Shown here: piece after piece, positions 43,893 through 54,992 of the stretch
Numbering within the stretch: position 1 is the stretch's first letter
Layout of the letters: each line of letters opens with the position of its first letter
Origin: Ostrinia nubilalis
Taxonomy: Eukaryota; Arthropoda; Insecta; Lepidoptera; Crambidae
DNA length: 64,000 nt
Reading direction: 5' to 3'
Assembly: GCF_963855985.1 (NCBI RefSeq)
Contig: NC_087095.1
Span: 13,898,001-13,962,000 of the forward strand
Translations under genes and position numbers: made by a program
Notes under the pieces: generated by a model
The model's database searches: none
What the model saw: only the letters and a program-made list of their open reading frames with translations
Told to the model about the DNA's origin: nothing

Positions 43893-46529
43893 GTATTAAG
43901 TGTGATTTTACAACGGAAATGTAGTTTCATTTTATTTTGTTTTATTTTACGTATCTGACCCGAATGTAACGTGTTTCACTAATGAATGGTTTATTCCAGT
44001 GGTCTAAATTAAATTTTAATGTAGAGCTGCCCGTCATTATTTTAGTTTAATTGAGCTCAATAACGTCGTTTTGTGAGAACTGCCCAAAATAATCAACATT
44101 TTAAGGGCAAACGCTTAAATTTGATGTCATCGAAATATTTTTAAATGACATGCCCTTTGTAACTGGACCCTTCAAATTTAATTACAGGTTTATTGAAAAT
44201 TATCTTGTGATTCAAAACAAAAGGTCAATAAGTACTGACTTCCCTTCATAAATGTTTACTGAAAATCTTGTGACTTCACAAAAAATTTTCTTAATAAATT
44301 ACTTTTTATATCCTGGATAGTCTCTCGTAGATTACAAATATTGAAACGCGGCCATGACGGAGCACCATGTGATTTCACATTTTTAATAAACATCAATAAC
44401 AAAATTTTATCTCCGTGCTTAGCTTATAAAATTAAAATTATTATTTTACAACTGATAATGTCAATTGATCTACAGCTACATTAAAATAATGCAATAAATA
44501 ATTGGTATATTTTGTTTTTATTAACTTTCTTCACGGAGCAATAATATACTAAAAGTAGGGATAACTACATATTGTCTATGCCTTAGTTACTTTTTTCTTC
44601 TTCGGTGTAACCTATAATAGAAGGATAACTAAAATTGTAAACATACATACCTACTCCTATTTATGCTTAAATGTGTTTGTATTTAAATTACAGTTAGGAT
44701 ACATTAAGTTATTAAATAAAGGATTAGATTTAGTTTAGTGTCACCAAAGTTCACTAAATTAAATATTTAGGCTCTATTGAAATCTGAATGTAAATTATTT
44801 GGAACTTATAAGACTAATAATATGATTGTCAACGATTTTATCGAATATACATATAGATGATCTCATAAAGAATAGTTTTGTAAGTAATGTAGGTTTAACA
44901 TTTTTGTCAATGCAAGTTTAAAATATAAAAAAGTATGTGCTCAGAATTAGATTATTTATTTGTATGTTAAGTAACGATTGAAAAATGATCTAGGTATGTA
45001 ATTTTGAAATTTCTTTGATACTTTCATCTCTACGAAAAATATTTGTGTACTTATAAAATGTGTTTCACAATAATTGTAAATACTTTTTATCTGTATAAAT
45101 GATAAATGTTCATGCATGTTTGATTTGTATAAATAATTGTTAAAATATTGATGTGAATTATGTATTGAAACGAAAGATGTAAAAATATTTTTCGACCAAT
45201 TAAAATCCGAATTTTTTAATAATTTGCTGACTTTTTATTACCCTTGGAATACGCTGGATGCTATCAAGAATGAATATAGAATAAACACATTAAAATTTTA
45301 GCTGCGGTTGGCAGACATTTTTGTTTACCCTTTTTGTACATCCAATACCTAAGCTAAGTGCTGATTGGCATGTGTCGATTTAAGTCTTATAGGCTTTTCC
45401 AATGTTTGTACAGGATCCATTTGCGGGCTAAAATCGAATCGTATACATTAAGTTGTATAGTGGATACCTATCAAGTGTTGTACATACAATAAGATAGCTG
45501 GTATTATGGTAGCGGGTGAACATAATCTGAGGATTTGGTTCCAACGAGACATGGGTATCTACCTCAATAATGATTTAAAATATAGCAGCATAGCATTTAT
45601 TTAGGCCTCTAGGCCTCTTTCCTATAGGACAATGATAATTTCCCTTGCAACTAAGAAATTAATTATTGTCCACTGGATCAGTGCGGAACGCGAGTCATTG
45701 ATACCTAAGTCTATAACCGTTGACACTTGGTTAAGCTTGAATTTTTTTTAAACTTAGTGCTGACTCACATACCTACCTACCTTACTATTACTCTGTATAC
45801 AGAAATGCACTACACATTTTTAATACAAACAAAAAATTCCCATGACTTATACAATTGTCATTATCTTTCAGTTACACACCTAAACGTTTTAAAACGTTTT
45901 CCTTTTAGACAGAGAGAAGGTATTTGGTTAAATAATCTTATTAATTAACGAGTACAGAGTAATTTTACCTACCTCGGCATCTTAACGATCTCGCTTTAAT
46001 ACTCAGAATTAAGGGGCAAATTATCTTTCGTGTGTTTCGGAGTAATAATGGCTACAATAATTCTTTAGGTGAGTGCTTGAAAATATTTTTACAATTTTTT
46101 AACAAATCTAAAACTAGCTTAAAATCTTAAAAGTGTCCTTTTTTGCAATACTAGGTACATTGATAACTAAGTACATTTTAAAACTAAACATTAAAAAAAA
46201 CAGTTTTTTTTACAATACCAAAGACGACAAATTCGTATTCTCAAACCTAACATATCAAATCTAAATCACATCTCACTTCCTGCTCCTGTGCAAAATCTAA
46301 AAATGATGCCATTTCAAAATTCTCTTTGGAGGGAAATATCATACAAAATGAGATTTAAATTGTATCCATGCCAGCACACCGGAATACTCATGCATTGCGG
46401 TGACACAAAACTAAGACAGGTATTATAAAACTACTCTGAATTATAAAATCTAGAGTCAAGATTAGATTTAAGTCGGTGGGTAGGTAGGTAAGGAAATCAA
46501 TTACTCAAAAAGGCTGAATTTGAAGCTAT
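43893..46529. other. A+T-rich noncoding sequence
   Basis: About 2.6 kb of low-complexity-leaning A+T-rich DNA. The 73-codon frame at 45727-45948 has no recognisable feature. Confidence 0.5.
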
Positions 46530-48205
46530 TTCAAAATTCAAAATTCAAATTCAAAATTCAAAATATTTATTGCTTACTAAGTGACAATTTGTAATGGAGT
46601 AAATTACATAATATACAGGAGCTTAAAAACTTAGTTACCTGAGTGGTATCGCAATAGAGTAGGTGGCTATTTAAACATTAATGGTAGTATTATTAATATT
46701 AATTAACTATAATAAGTAATAATATTATTAAACAACTTATAAAATAACTACAATCTAAGTAGGATTAAGGTTGATAACTTATTGACTAAAGTAGTTGGTT
46801 GCTATAATATTTTTTATGGTCTATTGTTAGGTATTCATTAATTGAATAAAAACATTTGGATATTAAATAGTGTCTAAGGGCTTTAGAGAAGCGTTTAACA
46901 TTTGGTTCAGTTTTTATATATTCTGAAAGTTTGTTAAATAATTTTACCGACATATAGTAGGGGCTGGTATTTAACATTTTTATTCTTGATGGGGGTAAGT
47001 AAAGTTTATCCTTATGCCTGGTATTTATATTATGTGTGTCCTTAACTTTTGTAAAATTGTGAATATTTTTGTAGGTAAATATACATGTATCATGGATATA
47101 TATTGATGGTAACGTAAGTAGATTATATTTAATGAAGTAAGGTTTACATGATTGTGTATTGTCTATTTGTGCTATTATTCTGATACATTTCTTTTGCATT
47201 ATAAAGAGATCAATGAAGTTTGTGCTGTTTCCCCAGAGTATGATGCCATATTTTAATTGGGAATAAGCGTAGGCGTAGTATGCTGCTAATGCTGCTTCTG
47301 TATGTGTACTGTGCGTTATTTCATAAAGAGCGTAAGTGAATTTGGATAGTTTTGACTTAATATGTTCTATGTGGTTTTTCCAGTTAAGATGCGTGTCTAT
47401 TACAATGCCGAGAAGTTTGAAAGTATCTACAGATTCTATTTGGTTATTTAAAAAGGTATTATTTATTTTTAATGGATTTTTTTTATATGATCTAAATTGT
47501 ATTATTTTGGTTTTTGGGAAATTTATTTGGAGATTATGATCTTGGAGCCAATTTGTTATTTTTTGTAAAGTTTCTGTAAGTAAAGTATTTGCACTTATGA
47601 TGTTATTGCATTTTATTAAAATTGATATGTCGTCAGCAAAAAGGACTGGTAGGATAACGTCGTTTTTTATAATTTTAGGAAGGTCGTTGATGTAGACTAA
47701 GAAGAGTACACATCCTAGGACACTTCCTTGGGGAATGGAACAGGTCATATATTTACTACTCGATTTTGTGGTTATTATTTTGTGTTGTTTATTGTCATAG
47801 CTGTCTACTTGTACTATTTGTTGCCTGTTTTGGAGGTAAGATTTGAACCATTGGTAACTTGGACCTCGTACTCCAGATCCGTAGAGTTTTTCTAACAAAA
47901 TATTGTAATCAACTGTTTCATATGCTTTTGTCATGTCCAACAGTAAACCTAGGCCGTACTGTTTGTCGTTTATATGTTCGAGGGCTGTTTGGATATATTT
48001 GTATACAGCTAACGTTGTTGATTTGGTTTTCCTGAATCCATTTTGATTTTCGTCTAATATACTATATTTTTCTAAGAATGCGTATAATCGGTTGCACATG
48101 GCTTTTTCAAATATTTTGGCAAAACTTGGTAGAAGAGCTATGGGTCTATAATTGTTGGCTATTGTACTATGTTTATGTGTCATTTCATTTAAATGAATTA
48201 ATACG
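46530..48205 (-). mobile_element. 5'-truncated CR1/Jockey-group LINE
   Basis: Contains the 3' two thirds of a reverse-transcriptase gene (46786-48183), a 3' UTR of about 220 bp and a tail of TTTTGAATTTGAA-like repeats (46530-46563 on the plus strand as TCAAAATTCAAAATTCAAAT). The 5' end breaks inside the RT near 48200, typical of incomplete target-primed insertion. Confidence 0.88.
46786..48183 (-). CDS. LINE reverse transcriptase, C-terminal 465 residues
   Basis: One long open frame without internal stops. Motifs: NNYRPIALLPSFAKIFEKAM near the start, GFRKTKSTTLAVYK, motif A LLDMTKAYETVDYNILLEKL, motif B CSIPQGSVLGCVLFLVYIND, motif C VLFADDISILIK, and FKLLGIVIDTHLNWKNHIEH. The C-terminal part (YAYSQLKYGIILWGN, SPYYMSVKLFNKLS) is typical of Jockey/CR1 superfamily ORF2. 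The endonuclease and RT N-terminus are missing, so this is a fragment. The open frame suggests fairly recent insertion. Confidence 0.88.
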   Translation of the reverse strand: MTHKHSTIANNYRPIALLPSFAKIFEKAMCNRLYAFLEKYSILDENQNGFRKTKSTTLAVYKYIQTALEHINDKQYGLGLLLDMTKAYETVDYNILLEKLYGSGVRGPSYQWFKSYLQNRQQIVQVDSYDNKQHKIITTKSSSKYMTCSIPQGSVLGCVLFLVYINDLPKIIKNDVILPVLFADDISILIKCNNIISANTLLTETLQKITNWLQDHNLQINFPKTKIIQFRSYKKNPLKINNTFLNNQIESVDTFKLLGIVIDTHLNWKNHIEHIKSKLSKFTYALYEITHSTHTEAALAAYYAYAYSQLKYGIILWGNSTNFIDLFIMQKKCIRIIAQIDNTQSCKPYFIKYNLLTLPSIYIHDTCIFTYKNIHNFTKVKDTHNINTRHKDKLYLPPSRIKMLNTSPYYMSVKLFNKLSEYIKTEPNVKRFSKALRHYLISKCFYSINEYLTIDHKKYYSNQLL

Positions 48206-48301
48206 AGTTCAGTGGAGACCGCGTTTTGGCAATTGTAGTGTAGAATGCCCTCCAGCTGGGTACAGTGATGAATTGTGAAAAATAGCTGGCAGAAGTTGGA
48301 T

Positions 48302-48435
48302 CATCATCATCATTTCAGCCACAGGACGTTCACTGCTGAACTAGGCCTCCCCCAATGACTTCCACATCGCTCGGTTGGTGGCGGCCTGCATCCAGCGCCT
48401 TCCTGCTACCTTTATCAGGTCGTCGGTCCACCGTG
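48302..48435 (-). mobile_element. RTE LINE 3' fragment with (ATG)n tail and 10-bp TSD
   Basis: CATCATCATCATTTCAGCC through GCCTGCATCCAGCGCCTTCC to CAGGTCGTCGGTCCACC. It is flanked by GAAGTTGGAT at 48292-48301 and 48436-48445, an exact 10-bp duplication. This shows that such short tails are real 5'-truncated insertions. Confidence 0.92.
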
Positions 48436-48560
48436 GAAGTTGGATGCAACAAGGCGGAGACGAAGAAGTAAAACAGGACTGTTTCATAAAGGACCGATAT
48501 AGACTAAAAAGGTAAGATATTCTTCATATTTATTCTCTGAATAGGAGTTAATTAAATATT

Positions 48561-48692
48561 AGTTTTGCAACTCACGAAGGCGTATGAGCTTTACTTGTGT
48601 GTGTGTTACGTGTACATTAAAACTAAAAAAAACGAACAGTAGCCAGCCACCACACATGAAAAGCTCACTCGCCTTCGTGAATTGCAACAACT
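48561..48692. mobile_element. Short hairpin MITE
   Basis: GTTTTGCAACTCACGAAGGCG on the left pairs with CGCCTTCGTGAATTGCAACA on the right, and GAGCTTTT also pairs. About 130 bp with an unpaired centre. Confidence 0.65.
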
Positions 48693-49106
48693 ATACTAAC
48701 CTGTAATATAGATTTAGTATAAGTTGTCTACAAAACATAATAATTAATCTTCACAGAAGAGATTATTTACTGTAAGTAAGTCACGGTTTAATGTCCGTGA
48801 AGTCTTAAAGCATTTCCACTTACAAAAAGATTCCGGGAGCGATAAAGGTTAATAAATAGGGAAAAGACCTCACAAATTCTGATACGTTAATAAATTGTCG
48901 ACATTGTTTTACTTTGGGAAATGGCGAATGAAATTAATGAAGCCTCCAAAGAGCTCGTCGATTCCACCAAGCCCTGTAACCTATGAATTATTTATCATTG
49001 GGCTATCAAGATTCAAGATAACAAGAATCAATACGCATTCCGTATTGAAATTATTTGTTTACAAGTCCGTGTTTTCACCGAAACTCTAGTCTGGATTAAA
49101 CTTCTA

Positions 49107-49366
49107 AGGGCTGATTTTTCAATCGTCGGATAACTTTAAGGCTGAGTTGCACCACCTAACTTTAACGGTAACTATTACGATAACCGTTGTATTTTGTATG
49201 GAGTTTGACAGATTTTTGACGTTTGTCACAGTTAAAGTTAGATGGTGCAACCCACCCTAACTGAAGAATAAGTTTGACACATTGACAGTTTCAGTATGGA
49301 AAATATGTCAAAATGACAAATTTATTCTTCAGTTAAAAGATTTCTGACGATTAAAAAATCAGCCCT
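49107..49366. mobile_element. AGGGCTGATTTTTCAATCG MITE with a nested MITE
   Basis: Ends AGGGCTGATTTTTCAATCGTC and the complement of GACGATTAAAAAATCAGCCCT. Pairing continues inward as CTGAAGAATAA...TTATTCTTCAG. The left arm is interrupted by 49139-49257. Confidence 0.85.
49139..49257. mobile_element. GGCTGAGTTGCACC MITE, copy 5, nested
   Basis: Sits in the left arm of the surrounding MITE, flanked by TA (49137-49138 and 49258-49259). The intact right arm shows what the uninterrupted site looked like. Confidence 0.9.
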
Positions 49367-50257
49367 AATACGAATAAAAGAAGATTAAAGCGAGATAGAT
49401 ACTCTTTATTACACATCACACAAAAAACGTGATGGTGGCATTATTAGTGATCTTAACGCTAGGATGCAATCTCTTCCAGATAACTCTCGGGGAGGACAGT
49501 TTTTGGAAATACCATAAAAAATATGTTTCAATTTCTTGCCTTAAACGAACTTATGTTTAAAAGCTTTTCCGAAAAATTTTAACCTTAAAACTTTAAGGAA
49601 TTAATTGTGATTTATTCATACTTTCTGCATAAAGCGAGTGCTTAAAACTTTGTTTATTAAACGTTTGCTACAAAAATAAAGTTAACGGACAGTACTCAAT
49701 CTGCAGGATATCCATCCTGCCTTTTTTAATTAATTTACTGGTGTGGTAATTATGCCTACAATATGATTTTCATAATCACAATAATTTAAGCATAACATTT
49801 AAGCTTCTTTCTTTAACTTAATTTTCACTAACGTTAAAGCTAATTGCATGACCGGAAATCAAGTTTTACAATAGCTCATTTTAAACTTAATAGCAGACCA
49901 AAGTTTGTCGCAAGTTCTCGAACTAAGAAAAAGTAGCTGTGAATAGAATTTTTATTTTTTCGACCATAAAAAATATCTTTGTGCTAGTTTTGAAATGCTA
50001 CGAAATGATAGTACAATTAGCAAAACGAATAGGAAATACAAAGTGGTTTAAGTATTCAGTCCTAGTCTCAATTGATGGAGCTATTTGTTAGGTTAATAAC
50101 GGTAATTAACGAGACTCTAGTCTGTTATAAATAGACATCATCATTTATAGGTGTCACAAGTATCAAAACTATCACCTTTAATAATTGGATTTAGACGGAA
50201 TGCGGTAAGCAATATTAGCTCTATGATTTTACAGTTTTTTTCTAGGAGTCACTTTCA
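49367..50257. other. A+T-rich noncoding sequence
   Basis: No gene or nameable repeat seen. Confidence 0.5.
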
Positions 50258-50320
50258 TCATCATCATCATTTCAGCCACAGGATGTCCCAATACTGAACT
50301 AGGTCTCCCCCCAATGATTT
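50258..50320 (-). mobile_element. RTE LINE 3' fragment, very short
   Basis: CATCATCATCATTTCAGCCAC, then AGGTCTCCCCCCAATGATTT. About 60 bp of the RTE tail in reverse orientation. Confidence 0.75.
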
Positions 50321-50402
50321 TAATAAGTATTGATAGAAGCTTCTTTAGTTCAATATTACATGTACATAATGATGTGCTATTAGCATTTTTACGCAGAAAA
50401 TA

Positions 50403-50504
50403 TTACTTTAACTTTAAGAAACGTCAAAAATCTGTCAAATTCCATACAAAAAACACCGGTTATTGTTAGAGTTGCAGTTAAAGTGACCTGGTGCAACCAG
50501 CCTT
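50403..50504. mobile_element. GGCTGAGTTGCACC MITE, copy 6, truncated
   Basis: Reversed copy lacking one terminus. TTACTTTAACTTTAAGAAAC starts inside the family and it ends CTGGTGCAACCAGCCT. Confidence 0.75.
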
Positions 50505-50574
50505 AGTATTTCTCAAAAAAACCTACAATAATTTTATTGTTACATTTGTTAGTGCTTAACGATATTAATTCATT

Positions 50575-50822
50575 TGTGGGATATGATGCTCAACCACAAT
50601 AAGGAAGCTAGATGTTAGTGCTTCCTTCCGAGCGGGTGTTGTGCTCGGGGACCAAGGTCCAATTTACACCATCTTGGTTTGTCTATATATACTTGGCAGG
50701 ATATAAAACTCCGTCACCGCGATGCAGGTTTGTATGAGCGACGGAGTTGTGCCATAGTGTAGTAGTGACAGCGCCATCTGTTGGTACATAGTTTGTAGTG
50801 GCGTATCGTCGGTGTCGCCACA
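50575..50822 (-). repeat. TRIM 3' LTR (minus orientation)
   Basis: Identical to 51226-51473. On the minus strand it contains a TATATATAG box (complement of CTATATATA near 50692), the likely promoter, with a second TATA-like stretch (complement of GGATATAAAACTCC near 50710). Confidence 0.9.
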
Positions 50823-50834
50823 CCACTCCCCCCG
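50823..50834 (-). promoter_or_regulatory. TRIM polypurine tract
   Basis: On the minus strand, CCGGGGGGAGTGG lies immediately before the TG start of the 3' LTR. It is the expected plus-strand DNA primer. Confidence 0.8.
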
Positions 50835-51206
50835 GAAGAACCGGAGGTGGATGACGTCAGGATGAGCTCAGCAGTCTGTGCGTGATGAGCTTACAAGTGC
50901 CAGTGTGCTCAAGTCTGCGGTGAGTCGAGACGAGCAGGTTGCGGTGCTCTATCCACGGTGAGTCGGGATAGTGAGCGGAGGCGTCTTCGATGGTCGGGCG
51001 TGGAGCTGGGCCAGAGCTGTACCCGTGACCAGTGAAGTGACGGTTGCTTGCTGCCGAGGAACCAGGAAGGTCGGTTGCGATCTGCGATGGTCCCTGAAGG
51101 CTGGATGCTGGCTTGTTGAAGACTGGAGCTGATGACGGAGTGGCGGAGATGGTGAGGATGGCGGAGGCTGATGCCGAAGATGGTGGCGATGGAGGTCACG
51201 TCTCAC

Positions 51207-51224
51207 ATCACGTCGGGGTCACCA
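51207..51224 (-). promoter_or_regulatory. TRIM primer-binding site matching tRNA-Trp
   Basis: One base after the 5' LTR, the minus strand reads TGGTGACCCCGACGTGAT. Its complement ATCACGTCGGGGTCACCA matches the 3' end of insect tRNA-Trp as I remember it. Use of tRNA-Trp is characteristic of the CsRn1/Kabuki branch of Ty3/Gypsy elements, so the autonomous partner is probably of that branch. Confidence 0.75.
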
Positions 51225-51225
51225 A

Positions 51226-51473
51226 TGTGGGATATGATGCTCAACCACAATAAGGAAGCTAGATGTTAGTGCTTCCTTCCGAGCGGGTGTTGTGCTCGGG
51301 GACCAAGGTCCAATTTACACCATCTTGGTTTGTCTATATATACTTGGCAGGATATAAAACTCCGTCACCGCGATGCAGGTTTGTATGAGCGACGGAGTTG
51401 TGCCATAGTGTAGTAGTGACAGCGCCATCTGTTGGTACATAGTTTGTAGTGGCGTATCGTCGGTGTCGCCACA
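51226..51473 (-). repeat. TRIM 5' LTR (minus orientation)
   Basis: Identical to 50575-50822 and followed on the minus strand by the primer-binding site. Confidence 0.9.
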
Positions 51474-51731
51474 CATTACTTAAGGCCCTACATTTGAGCG
51501 CAGCAGCTGCTTCTGTTACCTAATTAGATATACTCTCTATGAACAAAAGTCGATGTTGCGCACTAATAATTGGTGATAAGTATTTCTTACAATTTGTTTC
51601 ATTGTGATAATGAAGATTATTTTATGGAGAATAACAAGTCAAGCCGCAAATATATTTTTAGCCACGGCATTTTTTCAAACCTCTGATTTTATAACTAAGC
51701 TACGAGAATATTAAAATGCCTTATTTTATAT

Positions 51732-51876
51732 CGTTCGTTCGTTCGTTTTAGCCAAATGACGTCCATTGCTGGACAAAAGCCTCCTCCAAGGTTTTCCACA
51801 ATGCACGGTCCTGCGCTGCCCGCATCCAGGCTCCACCTAGTAGGAGGCCTGCCAACGCTACGTCTTCCAGTCTTTC
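51732..51876 (-). mobile_element. RTE LINE 3' fragment with (GAAC)n tail and 8-bp TSD
   Basis: CGTTCGTTCGTTCGTTTTAGC, then CCATTGCTGGACAAAAGCCT and GTCCTGCGCTGCCCGCATCC, with part of the coding tail (GRRSVGRPPTRW). Flanked by TTTTATAT at 51724-51731 and 51877-51884. Confidence 0.88.
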
Positions 51877-51884
51877 TTTTATAT

Positions 51885-52613
51885 GCCACCTAAATATTCC
51901 AAAGAAAGCCTCAAATAAAGAGCAACAATTATTATGACTTGTCCCCCTGATTTATTTATACATCACCACCTAATTAACAAACTAGATGGCGATACAGTTA
52001 TTAAATGGTGCCATATTTAATTATTTTAGAAGTTTACTGCCTAAATCTAAGTTACAAAAGATGCTAAGTAATAATTACCATGCTAAGTTATATTTACAGA
52101 GTCTTACATCGAAGATTAACCAATGAACCAACTGCAGTCTGATCAAATAAAAAAATTGAATTTGAAAATAATTATACATAAATAGTGGCTAAGATTGTGT
52201 TTTTAAAGAAGCTGATTTAATTACCACCCTTATTTTATTACTCTCCTTTTTGACTATTCAACATACCAATGGGCTTATAACAATATAATTTATACCTCAA
52301 TGTTAGTTGTAAGTTAAAAGTAGTTCCATCAAACTTTAATTGACGTGGACTCAAAGCCTCCATATTATATTGCAGTAGACCAAAACAGTGCAGGCAAAGT
52401 TTTCGACGTCCTAACTAAAGGAAGGCACTATCGGAATTCGATTCGATTTGCCAGAATTAGAGGCGACTGTACCCGAAACTTGTGGAACAAATAGGTTAAG
52501 TCGAGGTTCGTTGGACTTCAACTAGATGTTGAGGTCACGTCCAAAATACTAAGTACTCACGTTTTCAATGAATATTTTTACAGTCCACAAATTAGGTAAT
52601 ATGGACTCGACAA
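51885..52613. other. Noncoding sequence
   Basis: No supportable gene or repeat in about 730 bp. Confidence 0.45.
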
Positions 52614-52949
52614 TATACACGGTGGAATTTTGTGATGCCACCTGGAGGGAAAGTACTCTTAATATTGTAGATAGAAAATTAACTAAAATCTGTTAAAAAT
52701 TACACCCTGGATTTTTATTAAATCGATTGTAAGTTTAAGGATGAAATCTCTTTAACAAACTTGATAAATCAAATGAAAGGAAAACCATGAAATCTTAAAT
52801 TATTTTAATTATGTTACAGAAAATTGTATGGTATAGTAGTGAATTTTTGAAAAATTTTCCACTTTTTCTTTTCAAAAATAAAGGAATGCTTTCTTTCAGT
52901 AAATTTTTCTTTTCTAGTATTAAGAGTAGGTACTTTCCCTCCAGGTCCG

Positions 52950-53491
52950 TTTCTTCATGCCAAAGGTCGTTGTTGAAAGATCGGTCCGGTTTTCTGATGT
53001 GTTCGTTTCGTTAATCGAGTATTTTCGGGCAAGTGGGTGATTAACCTGCTGTACCCTAGTCCAGTGGTGGGGCTGCCACCTCAGAGCTTCTGGACTCGCT
53101 CGGTTTTTTCCGGGTATCCTCCCTAGTGATGGGATTCTGTTTTCAGGCGCAGAATACTCGCCTTTCGCCCTGCATCCTCAGCTCAGCTGCAAGTCTAGGT
53201 ACGGGACTATTCCCACCTCTCGTTCCCACCACTGCAACTCCTGTGTAGCCAGGATCTACAGCTTGACCGCCACAAAAACCCAACCAATGAAGGTCAAGTT
53301 TGTCCCGGGGGAAAGTTAAACTGTCATTGGACCCGCAACGAAATTAATCAGAAGAACATAGGAGGAGTTCGAAATTAAGGTTCGACTTCCCTCCATTGCA
53401 AAGCGGATGACAGGTGACAAACAAAGGTTTAAAACCTTTAAGAAAAAAGATTATGCACCACGGACAATAAATTAAATTAAGGGGGCCTATC
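52950..53491 (-). repeat. Probable 3' UTR of the R1-like LINE
   Basis: Lies downstream of the minus-strand RT fragment and shares CTCCTGTGTAGCCAGGATCT and GTCCCGGGGGAAAGTTAAAC with the isolated copy at 4117-4320. G+C-rich with no open frame. Confidence 0.55.
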
Positions 53492-54085
53492 TTATGAGCA
53501 ATTAGCAACTACCTGCCAATAATATTTTTCACAAAATCGCTTAAAAGCACGGAAATTTTTCCTTGTCGCGACAAGATCGGTGTAATAAATTGCGGAAACA
53601 GATGTATGTTGTATTGAATTAAGCATTATATCACGTTCATGTTTCCAAAGATCACACTCCCACAAGATATGATGGGCAGACTGATCATGACTGACATCAT
53701 CAGTGGAACACTCGCAAAAAGGAGACGGAACTAGTTTGAATTCGTGAAGTTTATGTTTAAAGTTGCCATGTCCCGTGAGGAACTGCGACGAGCAATGGTC
53801 GATTTTTAACCATCGCCTAGTTAGACGTTCGCGTACATTCGGGAAGAATTTATATAAGTGACGTCCTTTGACTGACGTATCCCATCTTTTTTGCCATTCA
53901 TTAAGTAAATCTTCTTCAACGACTTCTCGGGAATCAAATAATCGACTTATTTTAGAACGATCGCGGCTATTTAAGAAATCGGAGGTTATATTTTCCCTTG
54001 ATGCGAAGTACATAGCCGCACGCTTTTGTACCTCTAAGTCGACCGGCAGTACACCAGCCAGGACTGGCAGAGCCTCCGTGCTCAC
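53492..54085 (-). pseudogene. R1-clade LINE ORF2 C-terminal fragment
   Basis: About 200 residues open from 54094 (a TAG lies just upstream in frame) to the stop at 53492. The start TVSTEALPVLAGVLPVDL is the conserved block after the RT domain of R1-type elements. It is followed by WQKRWDTSVKGRHLYKFFPN, FLTGHGNFKHKLHEF and the C-x-C...H...C zinc-binding arrangement (FCECSTDD...HHILWECDLW). No start codon is natural here; the N-terminal RT and endonuclease are missing. R1-clade elements often use specific targets such as rDNA or telomeric repeats, but nothing like that flanks this copy. Confidence 0.85.
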
Positions 54086-54328
54086 AGTGCAAGTCTAGGT
54101 AGTGGGCACGCAAAGCGTGGCTGCAGCAGGTCCCAGGGTGGACGACGAGGACGTGGATGACGCGGACTGGCCGGGGTTCTGCTACATCGGTGTTTCACTA
54201 CTTAACACAGCAGATGGTTTCTTGGCATTTTGTAGGCAATGCTGACCTCACTACGTCAGCAATTACCACCAAGACCATGCCCCGGCTTCCCCCCCTCCAG
54301 GTGGCATTACAAAATTCCACCCTGTATA

Positions 54329-54992
54329 TTATGTGGTCACATAAGGCTTACGAGACAAAGTGTAACCTATGTTGTAGGAAGGAACCATCATCATTTTTCA
54401 TTTTCCATTCTAAGACATTTTAAACACAAACGACGATCGACTTCAATTAATTTATTTTTATCAGACCGCATTTTTTTTTGCGTCATCACCTATTTATGTA
54501 GCCTTTACCTACGAAATACTTTTTCCCTCAAATAGCCCAATGAAATATTTCACAAAAAAGATCAATGGTTCATAACTTTTTTCCGTGGCCTCAATTAACA
54601 ATTTTAAGATTTATAATTTTTCTCGCAGCGCAAATTCAATCTCCTTCACCAGGCTACACCTTAAATGAAATCCTGTAAAATTAACGTCAAAACGAACGAA
54701 CACAACTAATTGGATTCTTTTTTATTGAACTTGGAACGAAACGTGAAGTGGTTCTCATTCATAATTTAATTAAAAGGTAAAATACGCTACAGATTTCCGA
54801 ACTTGATCATGGTTGAGTACACTTTAGTCTAAAGACGTCCATTCTGAGTATTGGGAAACATTTATAACAGAGGTGAGTAGTAAAGAATACTTATTATTAT
54901 TAACTCATTCCATTCAACTTTTTACGCGTTTCAGTATAGGAATGTTCAAAATATTAGGTACATTAACCCTACCCACTTTTTCAAAGCGATTA
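54329..54992. other. A+T-rich noncoding sequence
   Basis: No gene seen. Frames overlapping 54157-54535 cover the end of the TIR unit and have no recognisable product. Confidence 0.5.

Larger units (their letters stand above)
50575..51473 (-). mobile_element. TRIM-type LTR element with two identical LTRs
   Basis: LTRs at 50575-50822 and 51226-51473 (248 bp each) look identical base for base, and begin TGTGGGATATG and end GTCGCCACA on the plus strand. CATT on both sides (50571-50574 and 51474-51477) is a 4-bp target duplication. The 403-bp interior has no gag or pol. Orientation is minus: the primer-binding site (51207-51224) adjoins the right LTR and a polypurine tract adjoins the left one. 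The element must be mobilised by an autonomous relative. Pro/Ser-rich minus-strand frames in the interior are not convincing genes. Confidence 0.93.
52614..54328. mobile_element. Unit bounded by TATACAGGGTGGAATTTTG inverted ends
   Basis: Left end TATACACGGTGGAATTTTG, then ATGCCACCTGGAGGGA. The right end is the complement TCCAGGTGGCATTACAAAAT, then TCCACCCTGTATA. A further inverted piece of the left arm lies at 52914-52945 (AGTATTAAGAGTAGGTACTT). The enclosed part contains the R1-like fragment, so the order of insertion is unclear. Confidence 0.65.

Noticed and set aside
50909..51206. Pro/Ser/His-rich minus-strand frames inside the TRIM, which could be a gag remnant.
   Set aside because: Two overlapping frames are equally open because the sequence is short and G+C-rich. 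No nucleocapsid or matrix motif and no convincing ATG.
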